NCBI RefSeq assembly: GCF_001467955.1
Contig: NZ_LNYR01000012.1
Location: 152,315 to 216,314 of the forward strand
Direction: 5' to 3'
Source of the DNA: Legionella quateirensis
Lineage (GTDB): Bacteria; Pseudomonadota; Gammaproteobacteria; Legionellales; Legionellaceae
Length of the DNA: 64,000 nt
Of this stretch, positions 36,656 to 43,758 are shown piece after piece. The notes beneath the pieces are model-generated. The model was not told where the DNA came from. It did not search any database and saw only the letters and a program-made list of their open reading frames with translations. Positions within the stretch are counted from its first letter, which is position 1. Every line of letters begins with the position of its first letter. The position numbers and the translations under genes were made by a program.

Positions 36656-37504
36656 TTACATACCGTTTTTAATATTTTGTATGAGATTGGTTAGTATTTT
36701 CCTAGGTCCAATCTCTACAAAGTCAGATTCCCCATGATCAAGCAAATACTGAATGCTTTGTGACCAGTTAACTGAATGGGTTATCTGGTTTTCAAGACAC
36801 TCTGGAATTTCAGCGACTGAGGTAGGTTTTGCATGAATATTAGAAATCACCTGAATGCATGGAGGTAAAAAGGTAAATTGCTTAATAAACTCTGAAAAAA
36901 CCTGTTGTGCTGCATTCATATAGGGTGAATGAAAGGCTCCGCTTACTCTTAAAGGAATATAAGCCATAGCACCTGCCGATTCAAAACATTTTTGCGCTGA
37001 CATAATATCCTGGGCTGGCCCTGAAATAACGATTTGAGTGTAACTGTTATAATTCGCAATACTTAGAGTACTGAGTTGGTTGTATTGCAGCACGGACACT
37101 ATTTGCTCTTCTCTTAATCCGAGGATTGCGGCCATTCCACCACCTTGTGCTGCACTCATTAATTCACCGCGTTTTTTTACCAGTTTTAAACCCGTTGCAA
37201 AATCAAAAACTTCTGCGGCATGCAATGCATTGTATTCTCCCAGACTGTGCCCAGCGACAAAATCAGGTTTATCAGGATTTTCTTGTAATTTTTTTAAATA
37301 GGAGAGGGCATTAACAACAAAGAGGGCGGGTTGAGTATATTGTGTTTGGTTGAGTAATTGATTTTCGTCATTCAGGCATAAGTCAACAATATCATATCCG
37401 AGGATGCTGTTTGCCTGATGTACATAAGTATCGAATTCATGAAATAAGTCGCTTCCCATACCGATTACTTGGGAGCCTTGGCCTGGGAAAATGTAAGTTG
37501 TCAT
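36656..37504 (-). CDS. Trans-acting acyltransferase (malonyl-CoA:ACP transacylase), PKS type
   Basis: This 282-residue enzyme loads malonyl groups onto acyl carrier proteins. It has the N-terminal FPGQGSQ, the nucleophile elbow GHSLGE (S87), R112 in KKRGELM and the catalytic H192 in SGAFHSPYM. The sequence follows free-standing acyltransferases of trans-AT polyketide systems (TQYTQPALFVVNALSYL) more closely than housekeeping FabD, and it is shorter than FabD. It is divergent from an enoyl-reductase/nitronate monooxygenase-like gene, a pairing also typical of trans-AT clusters, but there is no PKS, ACP or KS gene in the window. Confidence 0.82.
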   Translation of the reverse strand: MTTYIFPGQGSQVIGMGSDLFHEFDTYVHQANSILGYDIVDLCLNDENQLLNQTQYTQPALFVVNALSYLKKLQENPDKPDFVAGHSLGEYNALHAAEVFDFATGLKLVKKRGELMSAAQGGGMAAILGLREEQIVSVLQYNQLSTLSIANYNSYTQIVISGPAQDIMSAQKCFESAGAMAYIPLRVSGAFHSPYMNAAQQVFSEFIKQFTFLPPCIQVISNIHAKPTSVAEIPECLENQITHSVNWSQSIQYLLDHGESDFVEIGPRKILTNLIQNIKNGM

Positions 37505-37831
37505 AAAAAAATTATCCCTAAATGGTTAAGTATTATTAATCAACTCTTTGATTAATTTTAGAATATTTCGTTAAAGATTTCAAAAAATGACAGTGTATCT
37601 TATTATTTATACTGCAATAAATCTCATTTTTTGTTTCGGAAATTTAGAATTTAAACATACGTTATCTTAACGAACCTGGGTGATTTTTTGTCTGATTTGT
37701 AACGATATTTAGAAGTATCCAGTACACAGAGTGAATATTGCGTTAAGCTTAAAAATAGACTAAGTACAATAGAGTAATAAAAAACAGGTAGCAGTTATCC
37801 GAAAATATTGTGTAACTTGTGAGTGATCATC
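37505..37831. other. Intergenic region between divergent acyltransferase and FMN enzyme genes
   Basis: This AT-rich stretch of 327 bases must carry both divergent promoters. Two partial matches to the PmrA-type tandem box occur (near 37565-37581 and 37731-37750), but neither has a -10 element at the spacing seen upstream of the effector genes. No small gene is supported. Confidence 0.4.
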
Positions 37832-38881
37832 ATGTGGCATACATCATTGACCGAAAAGCTAGGTATACAATTCCCGATTATTCAAGCACCTATGGCGGGA
37901 GGATCGACAACTCCGGAACTGGTTGCTGCTGTCTCAAATGCGGGTTGCCTGGGTTCTTTGGCTGCGGGGTATTTGTCCCCAACAGAGATTAGGCGAGAGT
38001 TAAAAACGGTACGTCAATTGACAAATCATCCTTTTGCCGTCAATTTGTTCATTCCTGAGCCGCATCAAGCCAGTCCAGAACACATTCTGCAGTCCTGTAG
38101 TGCTATTAGCCAATCTTGTCAGGAGTTAAACGTTGATATTGATCCCGCTACTGCACTTAATATTCAATCGTTCGATGAACAAATCAGTGTTTTAGTTGAA
38201 GAGAACATTCCTGTATTTAGTTTTACTTTTGGTACATTGGATCCGTTATGGATATCTCAATTTAAAAAAAGAGGAACGGTTTTAATTGGTACAGCCACAA
38301 ATTTATCAGAAGCACTTCTACTTGAGGAGAGTGGTATTGATTTAATTGTTGCTCAAGGCAGTGAGGCAGGAGGGCATCGTGGAACTTTTATCGGATCTGC
38401 GGAAGACTCTTTGACTGGTCTGTTTAGTTTGTTACCTCTATTGGCTGATCGTCTCCGCACTCCCTTAATTGCCGCGGGTGGAATTATGGATGGCAGAGGA
38501 ATTAATGCGGCTATTACTTTAGGCAGTGCTGGCGTTCAGATGGGAACTGCTTTCCTGAGTTGTTTTGAGTCAGGAGTTCCGTCAATCATGAAACAAACCT
38601 TGTTAGCTCAGCGACAGGACAACACCGTTTTAACCCGAGTATTTTCTGGAAAACTTGCAAGGGGGATACGTAATAAATTTATTGTGAATATGGGGCGGTA
38701 CTCTTCGACTATTCTGGATTATCCTGTTCAGAATGCTTTAACAACCAAAATGAGAAGAAAAGCCAGAGAACAAAACAATATCGATTATATGTCGATGTGG
38801 GCAGGACAATCTGCTTTTTTATGCAGGAATACTTCTGCAGCTGAATTAATTAATGCATTAATTTGTGAGGCTGAAGAGTAA
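37832..38881 (+). CDS. FMN-dependent nitronate monooxygenase / FabK-like enoyl reductase
   Basis: This roughly 349-residue TIM-barrel flavoenzyme opens with LGIQFPIIQAPMAGGSTTPELVAAVSNAG, the classic NPD/FabK start. It has GSEAGGHRG, where the His is the catalytic base of nitronate monooxygenases, and LIAAGGIMDGRGI and GSAGVQMGTAFL for FMN phosphate binding. It either oxidises toxic nitronates or works as an enoyl-ACP reductase. The divergent trans-acyltransferase suggests lipid or polyketide chemistry. ATG 37832 is preferred to GTG 37823, nine bases upstream and in frame; neither has a strong ribosome site. Confidence 0.82.
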   Translation: MWHTSLTEKLGIQFPIIQAPMAGGSTTPELVAAVSNAGCLGSLAAGYLSPTEIRRELKTVRQLTNHPFAVNLFIPEPHQASPEHILQSCSAISQSCQELNVDIDPATALNIQSFDEQISVLVEENIPVFSFTFGTLDPLWISQFKKRGTVLIGTATNLSEALLLEESGIDLIVAQGSEAGGHRGTFIGSAEDSLTGLFSLLPLLADRLRTPLIAAGGIMDGRGINAAITLGSAGVQMGTAFLSCFESGVPSIMKQTLLAQRQDNTVLTRVFSGKLARGIRNKFIVNMGRYSSTILDYPVQNALTTKMRRKAREQNNIDYMSMWAGQSAFLCRNTSAAELINALICEAEE

Positions 38882-39006
38882 ACTGGAAGTCCTTATACCA
38901 AATAGTCTTTAATATACCACTTTTATTTATGTTTGATTGTTGTTCTATATGGGTGTTTTTGTGTTATGATGTTCTTAATTTAATCCATTCAAATTGAAGT
39001 AGATTT

Positions 39007-39741
39007 ATGTATAACGAAAAAATAGATAAGCTGTCAGGCACTTATACATTATTTAAACGATCTGCAGACAAGAATACTGATACAAGTAAAACTATTATTA
39101 TAGAACTGTATTCTGATTCAGATTATAAGCCAAAAGAAATAACTCATGAAATAAACTCCAATACTGAAATCAGCTATTCATTAAGAGCACAAACACAACA
39201 AAAACAACGATTTATTTATGCGCTTGATAAAAAGATTCAATCAACAATTGTAACTACCCAGAAAAGATATGGTTATTCTTGTGAACTCATGTACCTCGAT
39301 GATAATGACTCATTAAACGCATTCCTGGATATGCTTAATCCTGGAGACTCTCTTTTGATTATTGCCCAAGGCAGTACTAAGGATCAATTAATTGCCGGTC
39401 TTGATGCCGATGCTTATATCGAGTGGATAACTGAGGATCTTGAACTTGCGGACAAACATTTGGACACAATTGAACTGTTTTCCTGCAATATGGGCTTTGC
39501 TGATAACTTTATTGTTGAGTTAAGGAAAGGATTGAGCTCGGTCTGTGATCGCATCATAGCTTATAAAACACTTTGTGCTGCGGGAGCACAGGGTAAGGTA
39601 TTTATAAAGGAATCTGGGAGTGAAGCAGTTGGGGATTTGTTTTATAATGAGTCAAATTTGGATAGTGAATTGAAAGTTGATCAGCGTTTAAGTTCTTGGG
39701 GGAATGAGTTAATGGCTTCAAACATTAGATTGATGAATTGA
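39007..39741 (+). CDS. CPD/C80-like protein lacking the catalytic His
   Basis: This 244-residue protein is of uncertain function. Residues about 110-200 resemble the protease-like N-terminus of the gene at 29773-31815: a hydrophobic strand SLLIIAQGS is followed about 39 residues later by IELFSCNMGFADNF with C160. Where the relative has GHG, this one has A-Q121-G, so the His of the dyad seems replaced by Gln. It could be a substrate-binding decoy, an inactive relative, or use another His. The N-terminal 100 residues are polar. Effector status is a guess from its relative and surroundings. Confidence 0.45.
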   Translation: MYNEKIDKLSGTYTLFKRSADKNTDTSKTIIIELYSDSDYKPKEITHEINSNTEISYSLRAQTQQKQRFIYALDKKIQSTIVTTQKRYGYSCELMYLDDNDSLNAFLDMLNPGDSLLIIAQGSTKDQLIAGLDADAYIEWITEDLELADKHLDTIELFSCNMGFADNFIVELRKGLSSVCDRIIAYKTLCAAGAQGKVFIKESGSEAVGDLFYNESNLDSELKVDQRLSSWGNELMASNIRLMN

Positions 39742-39799
39742 TAATTCACCCTAATAGTTAATGATTTTTTTCAGTTTCTAAGTCAATTTATAAAAGCAT

Positions 39800-39818
39800 G
39801 TTGGGTCAATGACCCAAC
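39800..39818. other. 19-base palindrome in a convergent gap
   Basis: GTTGGGTCA-A-TGACCCAAC is a perfect 9+1+9 palindrome between the convergent protease-like gene and ohr. It could be part of a terminator or a protein-binding site; no T-run follows closely. Confidence 0.4.
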
Positions 39819-39875
39819 GAATGTGTGATACCGAGTATTATATCCGTGTGTGCTGAAAGAGTGGGCCTTTGAATA

Positions 39876-40316
39876 TCAGGAGCCTACTATGTCAAATGTA
39901 ACCTCAATGTTGCCACGGGTTGCATGAGAGTACGGACACACTTGTTCATGAGCTTCCTGAACTAATAGAGCAAGCTCTTCTTTGTTAAAATTTTTATCTT
40001 CAATTTTCATTTTAACGGCGATCCCAAAACCACCTTTTTTCCGAGGTCCAATTGAAACGGCGCAGGTTATCGTAGTTTTTGTTGCATCTTTTTTATGTTG
40101 TTTTGCTACATAATCAAGAGCACCGCCAAAGCAGGCTGCATAACCAGTGGCAAACAAGTGTTCGGGTGTAGTCGTACCTTGTTTACCTGGACCTCCAAGC
40201 TCTTTGGGTACCGAGAGGTTAACCTTGAGTGAACCATCACTTGTTTCACTTTGACCATTTCGGCCTCCAATAGCAGTTGCAGTCGCTGTAAATAACGGAT
40301 TAATTTCGTCAGACAT
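39876..40316 (-). CDS. ohr: Organic hydroperoxide resistance protein Ohr
   Basis: Ohr is a cytosolic thiol peroxidase that reduces organic hydroperoxides and is recycled by lipoylated proteins. The 146-residue protein has both redox cysteines in family context: GYAACFGGAL (peroxidatic) and HEQVCPYSHATRGN (resolving). The Arg-Glu pair typical of Ohr is probably in GPRKKGGFG and PEHLFATGY. No OhrR regulator is adjacent, so it may be controlled from elsewhere. Confidence 0.94.
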   Translation of the reverse strand: MSDEINPLFTATATAIGGRNGQSETSDGSLKVNLSVPKELGGPGKQGTTTPEHLFATGYAACFGGALDYVAKQHKKDATKTTITCAVSIGPRKKGGFGIAVKMKIEDKNFNKEELALLVQEAHEQVCPYSHATRGNIEVTFDIVGS

Positions 40317-40491
40317 CTGTGTTCTCCTTCATTTATAAATTAATGATCATGTACATTAAATTTCCATAATCCAGGACAATTTTTAAACTGTATTTCATGA
40401 TGAGGAATAGATTTATTCAAGGCATTATACTGATAATTTTTTATAACACTATGTGCATTATGTATTGAGATTAAAAATTCTGATCATTGAT

Positions 40492-40525
40492 ATTAAGAAA
40501 TCCTTAATATTGCCATTCATATAAT
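40492..40525 (+). promoter_or_regulatory. PmrA-type box and -10 element before the atypical kinase gene
   Basis: ATTAAGAAA-TC-CTTAATATT (40492-40511): the second half matches the PmrA half-site exactly. TATAAT follows at 40520-40525, 8 bases after the box and 71 bases before the start codon. The stretch also forms a small inverted repeat (40490-40510). Confidence 0.6.
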
Positions 40526-40595
40526 TTACTTAACACTAAATTTTGATTTTATTTCAATTAGGCTCAATTTAGTTCTAATGATACCTGGAGTATAA

Positions 40596-41885
40596 ATGAT
40601 GCGATGGATTCTTTTAAGTGCTAATGGAAATTATAATGATGTCTACCGCAATGAGGAGTCGACCTTGGTACTTAAGATTCCAAAGGAAGAATTTGATGGG
40701 ACCATTCCAGCCACTGATATTCCTGAACGAGCGGTACGTTTATGGAATGAATTAAATTCACACATTTATCCCGATGCTAAAATTGTAGAAACAACTTATG
40801 GGAAAGGTTGGTTATGTCCCTTTGTAGAAGGAGAACAAGCTTCTGATAAGGAAATAGGGGCGGCTTTAGTGGATATTTATAATCGTTCAGGAAGAATTGT
40901 CATGGATGCCCTGGCCCCCAAGAATTTTATTAAAAGACAATCTGATGGACTTGTTGTCTGTGTTGACGTAGGTTTGGCATTACAATTGGAACAGAAACAA
41001 AACAGTGCAAATACTCACCGTTTAACAAGACAAAAAAGCGAAACCAGCCTTTTGGAGTGGGAAAAAAGGAGTTGGTTTTTTGAAAGCAAAAATAGAGAAA
41101 TTGAGGAAAAACTGCCAGGGAAATACCCACATACACTGTCTACTTGCAGGGCTTTGATCTTTCTAAAAACACATAGACCCGATGTTGTTGATGTAATTTT
41201 TTTAAAACATGATCTTGAATTGAGGGATAAATTAGCACAAGCCCATGCTGGCTCTCAATTGTATTCCTTATCCAGGAGCGAGAAAGTGCGTCTGCATGAA
41301 GACGCTTTGGCTCATTTAGATAGTGTTTTAATAAAATCTATTCAATACAATCCCAATAGCCCTGGTAGTGATTATCCTCAATCACAATCAAGCTCAAGTT
41401 CATCTGAACCAAGCAATTCAATTGATAGAAGAGGTCAGCACGATGATGATGATGAGGACGATGAGGACGACGAAAAGGATTCCATACTTGAAGATTTGAA
41501 AATAATCCGGATAGTAGAAGAAAATCCACATGTTCAACAACATCATGAAGAGCCGATTGAAATGGCTCAACGTTTTTGTATTAGTGAATTAAAAAAGTTT
41601 AAGGAAGAAGTTCAACTAAAACAGCATATTGATCCTAATACTCAAAAATCCCAATTATTCAAAGTAAGACTCAGAACTGAGAGAGAACTAAATTATGCAG
41701 ATACCTTAATTTCATGCATAACACAAATGAATACTTTGGATGATGTAAAAGAAAAAATAAGTACTCTCAAAGAGGCTATTCCAGATTTAAGTCAGGAGCT
41801 TGGTAGTACGCTTGATCAATGTTTACAAGTCACTAATTCATTTGGAACAGAAGAGTACTCAACGTCATATCCTTCATTACAATAA
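40596..41885 (+). CDS. Atypical kinase-fold protein, putative Dot/Icm effector
   Basis: This 429-residue protein has a compact kinase-like core in its first about 135 residues. SANGNYNDVYR resembles a nucleotide loop, K27 sits in LVLKIPK as a beta-3 lysine, D104 in MDALAPKNF is a catalytic-loop candidate (Asn six residues on, one more than usual), and D124-V-G replaces DFG. The rest is helical, with a very acidic run (DDDDEDDEDDEKD) near residue 285 and an acidic/Ser/Tyr tail (GTEEYSTSYPS) like a Dot/Icm signal. CTGGAG precedes two in-frame ATGs (40596 and 40599). It could be a kinase, a pseudokinase or an AMPylase-like enzyme. Confidence 0.55.
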   Translation: MMRWILLSANGNYNDVYRNEESTLVLKIPKEEFDGTIPATDIPERAVRLWNELNSHIYPDAKIVETTYGKGWLCPFVEGEQASDKEIGAALVDIYNRSGRIVMDALAPKNFIKRQSDGLVVCVDVGLALQLEQKQNSANTHRLTRQKSETSLLEWEKRSWFFESKNREIEEKLPGKYPHTLSTCRALIFLKTHRPDVVDVIFLKHDLELRDKLAQAHAGSQLYSLSRSEKVRLHEDALAHLDSVLIKSIQYNPNSPGSDYPQSQSSSSSSEPSNSIDRRGQHDDDDEDDEDDEKDSILEDLKIIRIVEENPHVQQHHEEPIEMAQRFCISELKKFKEEVQLKQHIDPNTQKSQLFKVRLRTERELNYADTLISCITQMNTLDDVKEKISTLKEAIPDLSQELGSTLDQCLQVTNSFGTEEYSTSYPSLQ

Positions 41886-41891
41886 TCTGTT

Positions 41892-41919
41892 AAGTCTGAT
41901 TATTTTGATAATCAGACTT
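41892..41919. terminator. Hairpin after the atypical kinase gene
   Basis: Perfect 11-base arms AAGTCTGATTA / TAATCAGACTT around TTTTGA, 7 bases after the stop codon. No strong T-run follows, so termination efficiency is uncertain. Its right arm is the start of a direct repeat. Confidence 0.55.
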
Positions 41920-41933
41920 AGAGTGATTATAGG
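41912..41933 (+). repeat. Direct repeat, left copy (flanks XRE/membrane pair)
   Basis: The 22-base segment beginning TCAGACTTAG and ending GTGATTATAGG recurs at 42882-42903 with two mismatches. The two copies are 970 bases apart and bracket only the XRE regulator and its membrane partner. Confidence 0.5.
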
Positions 41934-42057
41934 AAGGGTGGTTACAAATCATTAATGCAACCTGATATTTAAGGCATTTTATTTAAATCATGACACTCGA
42001 AGATGTGTTGAGGCACGGCGCATAGTTCGGTGGGCTGAATTGTCAACAGCCCCAACT

Positions 42058-42507
42058 TTATTTATCAGATAAATACCAACTAGAAAAACCTTTAACGATA
42101 GTTCCAACAATAAGGGCTGTTATAATAAACGGATCTATATATAAACTATTATGTAAAATGCTTATTATTGATTGATATACAATCCCAATACAAAGTATTA
42201 AAGTAATAATCCAAGCTACATTACGTTCCGCAATTGCTTCATGTAATGATTCACGCTCATCCTGTTTGATTTTTCTTGCTATATCTACAAAATCAATAAC
42301 GATTATGGATAATAAAACCAGCAAAGTAATCACTCGATATTTTTCGGTCATACCTATTAAATGAGTAAGCAACGAAGCAATTAAAATTAAGGCTGTTATA
42401 CTAAAAATGTATGCCCATCCTTGCCAAGACCTTGGTGTAATGCCCCAGCCAGTGTATAGGCGACGTTTAAACCATTTTGGATTGCCAATCATAATTTCTC
42501 CTCCCAA
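42058..42507 (-). CDS. Four-TM inner-membrane protein paired with an XRE regulator
   Basis: This 149-residue protein has four TM helices at about residues 27-47, 56-75, 94-113 and 123-142. The N-terminus ([18 protein letters not shown]) is basic and cytosolic. Function is unknown. The gene starts inside the last codons of the XRE gene (19-base overlap), so the two proteins are made together; small XRE-membrane pairs of this kind often have the membrane protein tune or sense for the regulator, but that is inference. Confidence 0.7.
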   Translation of the reverse strand: MGGEIMIGNPKWFKRRLYTGWGITPRSWQGWAYIFSITALILIASLLTHLIGMTEKYRVITLLVLLSIIVIDFVDIARKIKQDERESLHEAIAERNVAWIITLILCIGIVYQSIISILHNSLYIDPFIITALIVGTIVKGFSSWYLSDK

Positions 42508-42722
42508 TTAAAAATAAATAGTTCATTTATAGTCGTTTTTAATGCATGGGCTACAGAAAAAGCCAACTTTAACGATGGGTTATATTTACCTTTTTCAAGA
42601 TAGTTAATAGTCTCCCTACTCACGCCCACACGGTTAGCAAGCATCTCTTGAGTTAAGTTGTATTTTGCACGATATTCTTTTATTCGTGTTTCAAAAGCGA
42701 TATGTTCCACTGCAGCCCTCAC
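42489..42722 (-). CDS. Small XRE-family (Cro/CI) transcriptional regulator
   Basis: This 77-residue protein is one HTH domain: [42 protein letters not shown] has the two helices and the turn of the compact YozG-type regulators. Its next gene overlaps it by 19 bases. The first Met gives about 13 residues before the usual domain start; a later start is possible but no other ATG precedes the HTH. Confidence 0.88.
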   Translation of the reverse strand: MRAAVEHIAFETRIKEYRAKYNLTQEMLANRVGVSRETINYLEKGKYNPSLKLAFSVAHALKTTINELFIFNWEEKL

Positions 42723-42881
42723 CCATATTTAAAATGTAATGTTATTCGCACTTTATGTGAGAAATATACCACATAAATGGATTTTGTAAAGCATAATGAC
42801 AATATCGAAATAGATGGTTTTATTTATGGGGAAAAGATTGAAAATAGATATTCTTGATGAATATTATCAGCATGCACTATC

Positions 42882-42903
42882 TCAGACTTAGTGTGATTGT
42901 AGG
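42882..42903 (+). repeat. Direct repeat, right copy
   Basis: Matches the left copy at 41912-41933 in 20 of 22 bases. It lies just beyond the XRE promoter region and before the convergent end of the methyltransferase gene. Confidence 0.5.
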
Positions 42904-42930
42904 TAGCGCGGATACTACCAATAAGAGCAA

Positions 42931-43557
42931 CTAGTTTTTTTGGGCTACCCAAACTGTCGCGTCACCACATTCAGGATCTCTAATTTTATGCGCCAGTACT
43001 TTAAAATTATTATCTATAAGTATCTGTTTATATTCTTCGGTAGAAAGAGATGCATGGTATAAATCGTATCCACCATTATCACTCCAAACTTCATCGTATT
43101 CTGGTCCTGATGTAAAGATTAATAAACCATTGTGATTAACATAGGAAGCAAGCAACCTTAATGTCATTCTTTGATCATCATGAGGTAAATGGAATAAGCT
43201 ATGCCAGGCAATAACTGCATGGAATAGTTCCTTCAAATCCAAAGTGCGCATATCTGCTAAAATCCATTTGTTCTTAGGAAATCGCTTTTTACATAAATCA
43301 ATCATTTTACTACTGGCATCTATTCCGGTTACATCATAACCTTCAGTGATTAAAAACTGAGCTATAGGTTCTCCTGTACCACAGCCTACATCTAATATTT
43401 TGTCTTTAGGTTTAAGATATTTTTGAATAAAATTTAAATAAAATTTCTCCATATTCAGATCCTTACTACGGTTATCATCAAACCAGTAGATGATCTCATC
43501 ATATACTTGATAAACTTTATCTTTATTCCTTTCCGTCATGTTAAACTCCTGCTGCAA
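42931..43557 (-). CDS. Class I SAM-dependent methyltransferase
   Basis: This 208-residue protein has the Rossmann motif I ILDVGCGTGEPIAQFL (about residues 56-71), an acidic motif II near VTGIDASSKMI, and FHAVIAWHSLFHLPHDDQ as motif IV. The substrate is unknown. It is not a good candidate for the missing BioC: it lacks biotin-gene context and looks like a generic small-molecule methyltransferase. AGGAG precedes the start (in GCAGGAGTTT on the minus strand). It stands alone between the XRE pair and the ADP-ribosyltransferase gene. Confidence 0.85.
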   Translation of the reverse strand: MQQEFNMTERNKDKVYQVYDEIIYWFDDNRSKDLNMEKFYLNFIQKYLKPKDKILDVGCGTGEPIAQFLITEGYDVTGIDASSKMIDLCKKRFPKNKWILADMRTLDLKELFHAVIAWHSLFHLPHDDQRMTLRLLASYVNHNGLLIFTSGPEYDEVWSDNGGYDLYHASLSTEEYKQILIDNNFKVLAHKIRDPECGDATVWVAQKN

Positions 43558-43758
43558 ATACTTCTTTTGAATGAATCAAAGTTTTACTGTTATCAATCGA
43601 ATCATACATTGGCTTAACTGATACATCTTGTCAATCTGCAGAAAATTAAAATTGTCAAAGGCACTATTCATTAATAAGGTCGCGGAGTGAGTAGAGCGAA
43701 CGAGGTACTTGAGGTAAAGAAACACTCATTGAACTAAGTCCCTACTTGTTACCTGTCC

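Noticed and set aside
37561..37750. Two further PmrA-like tandem boxes between the acyltransferase and FMN enzyme genes
   Set aside because: Half-sites match only 5-7 of 9 and no -10 element occurs at the 7-8 base spacing seen in the three better sites; the region is AT-rich enough to give such matches by chance.
42931..43557. The methyltransferase as the missing BioC
   Set aside because: It is 36 kb from the bio genes, among effector candidates, and shows only generic class I methyltransferase motifs.
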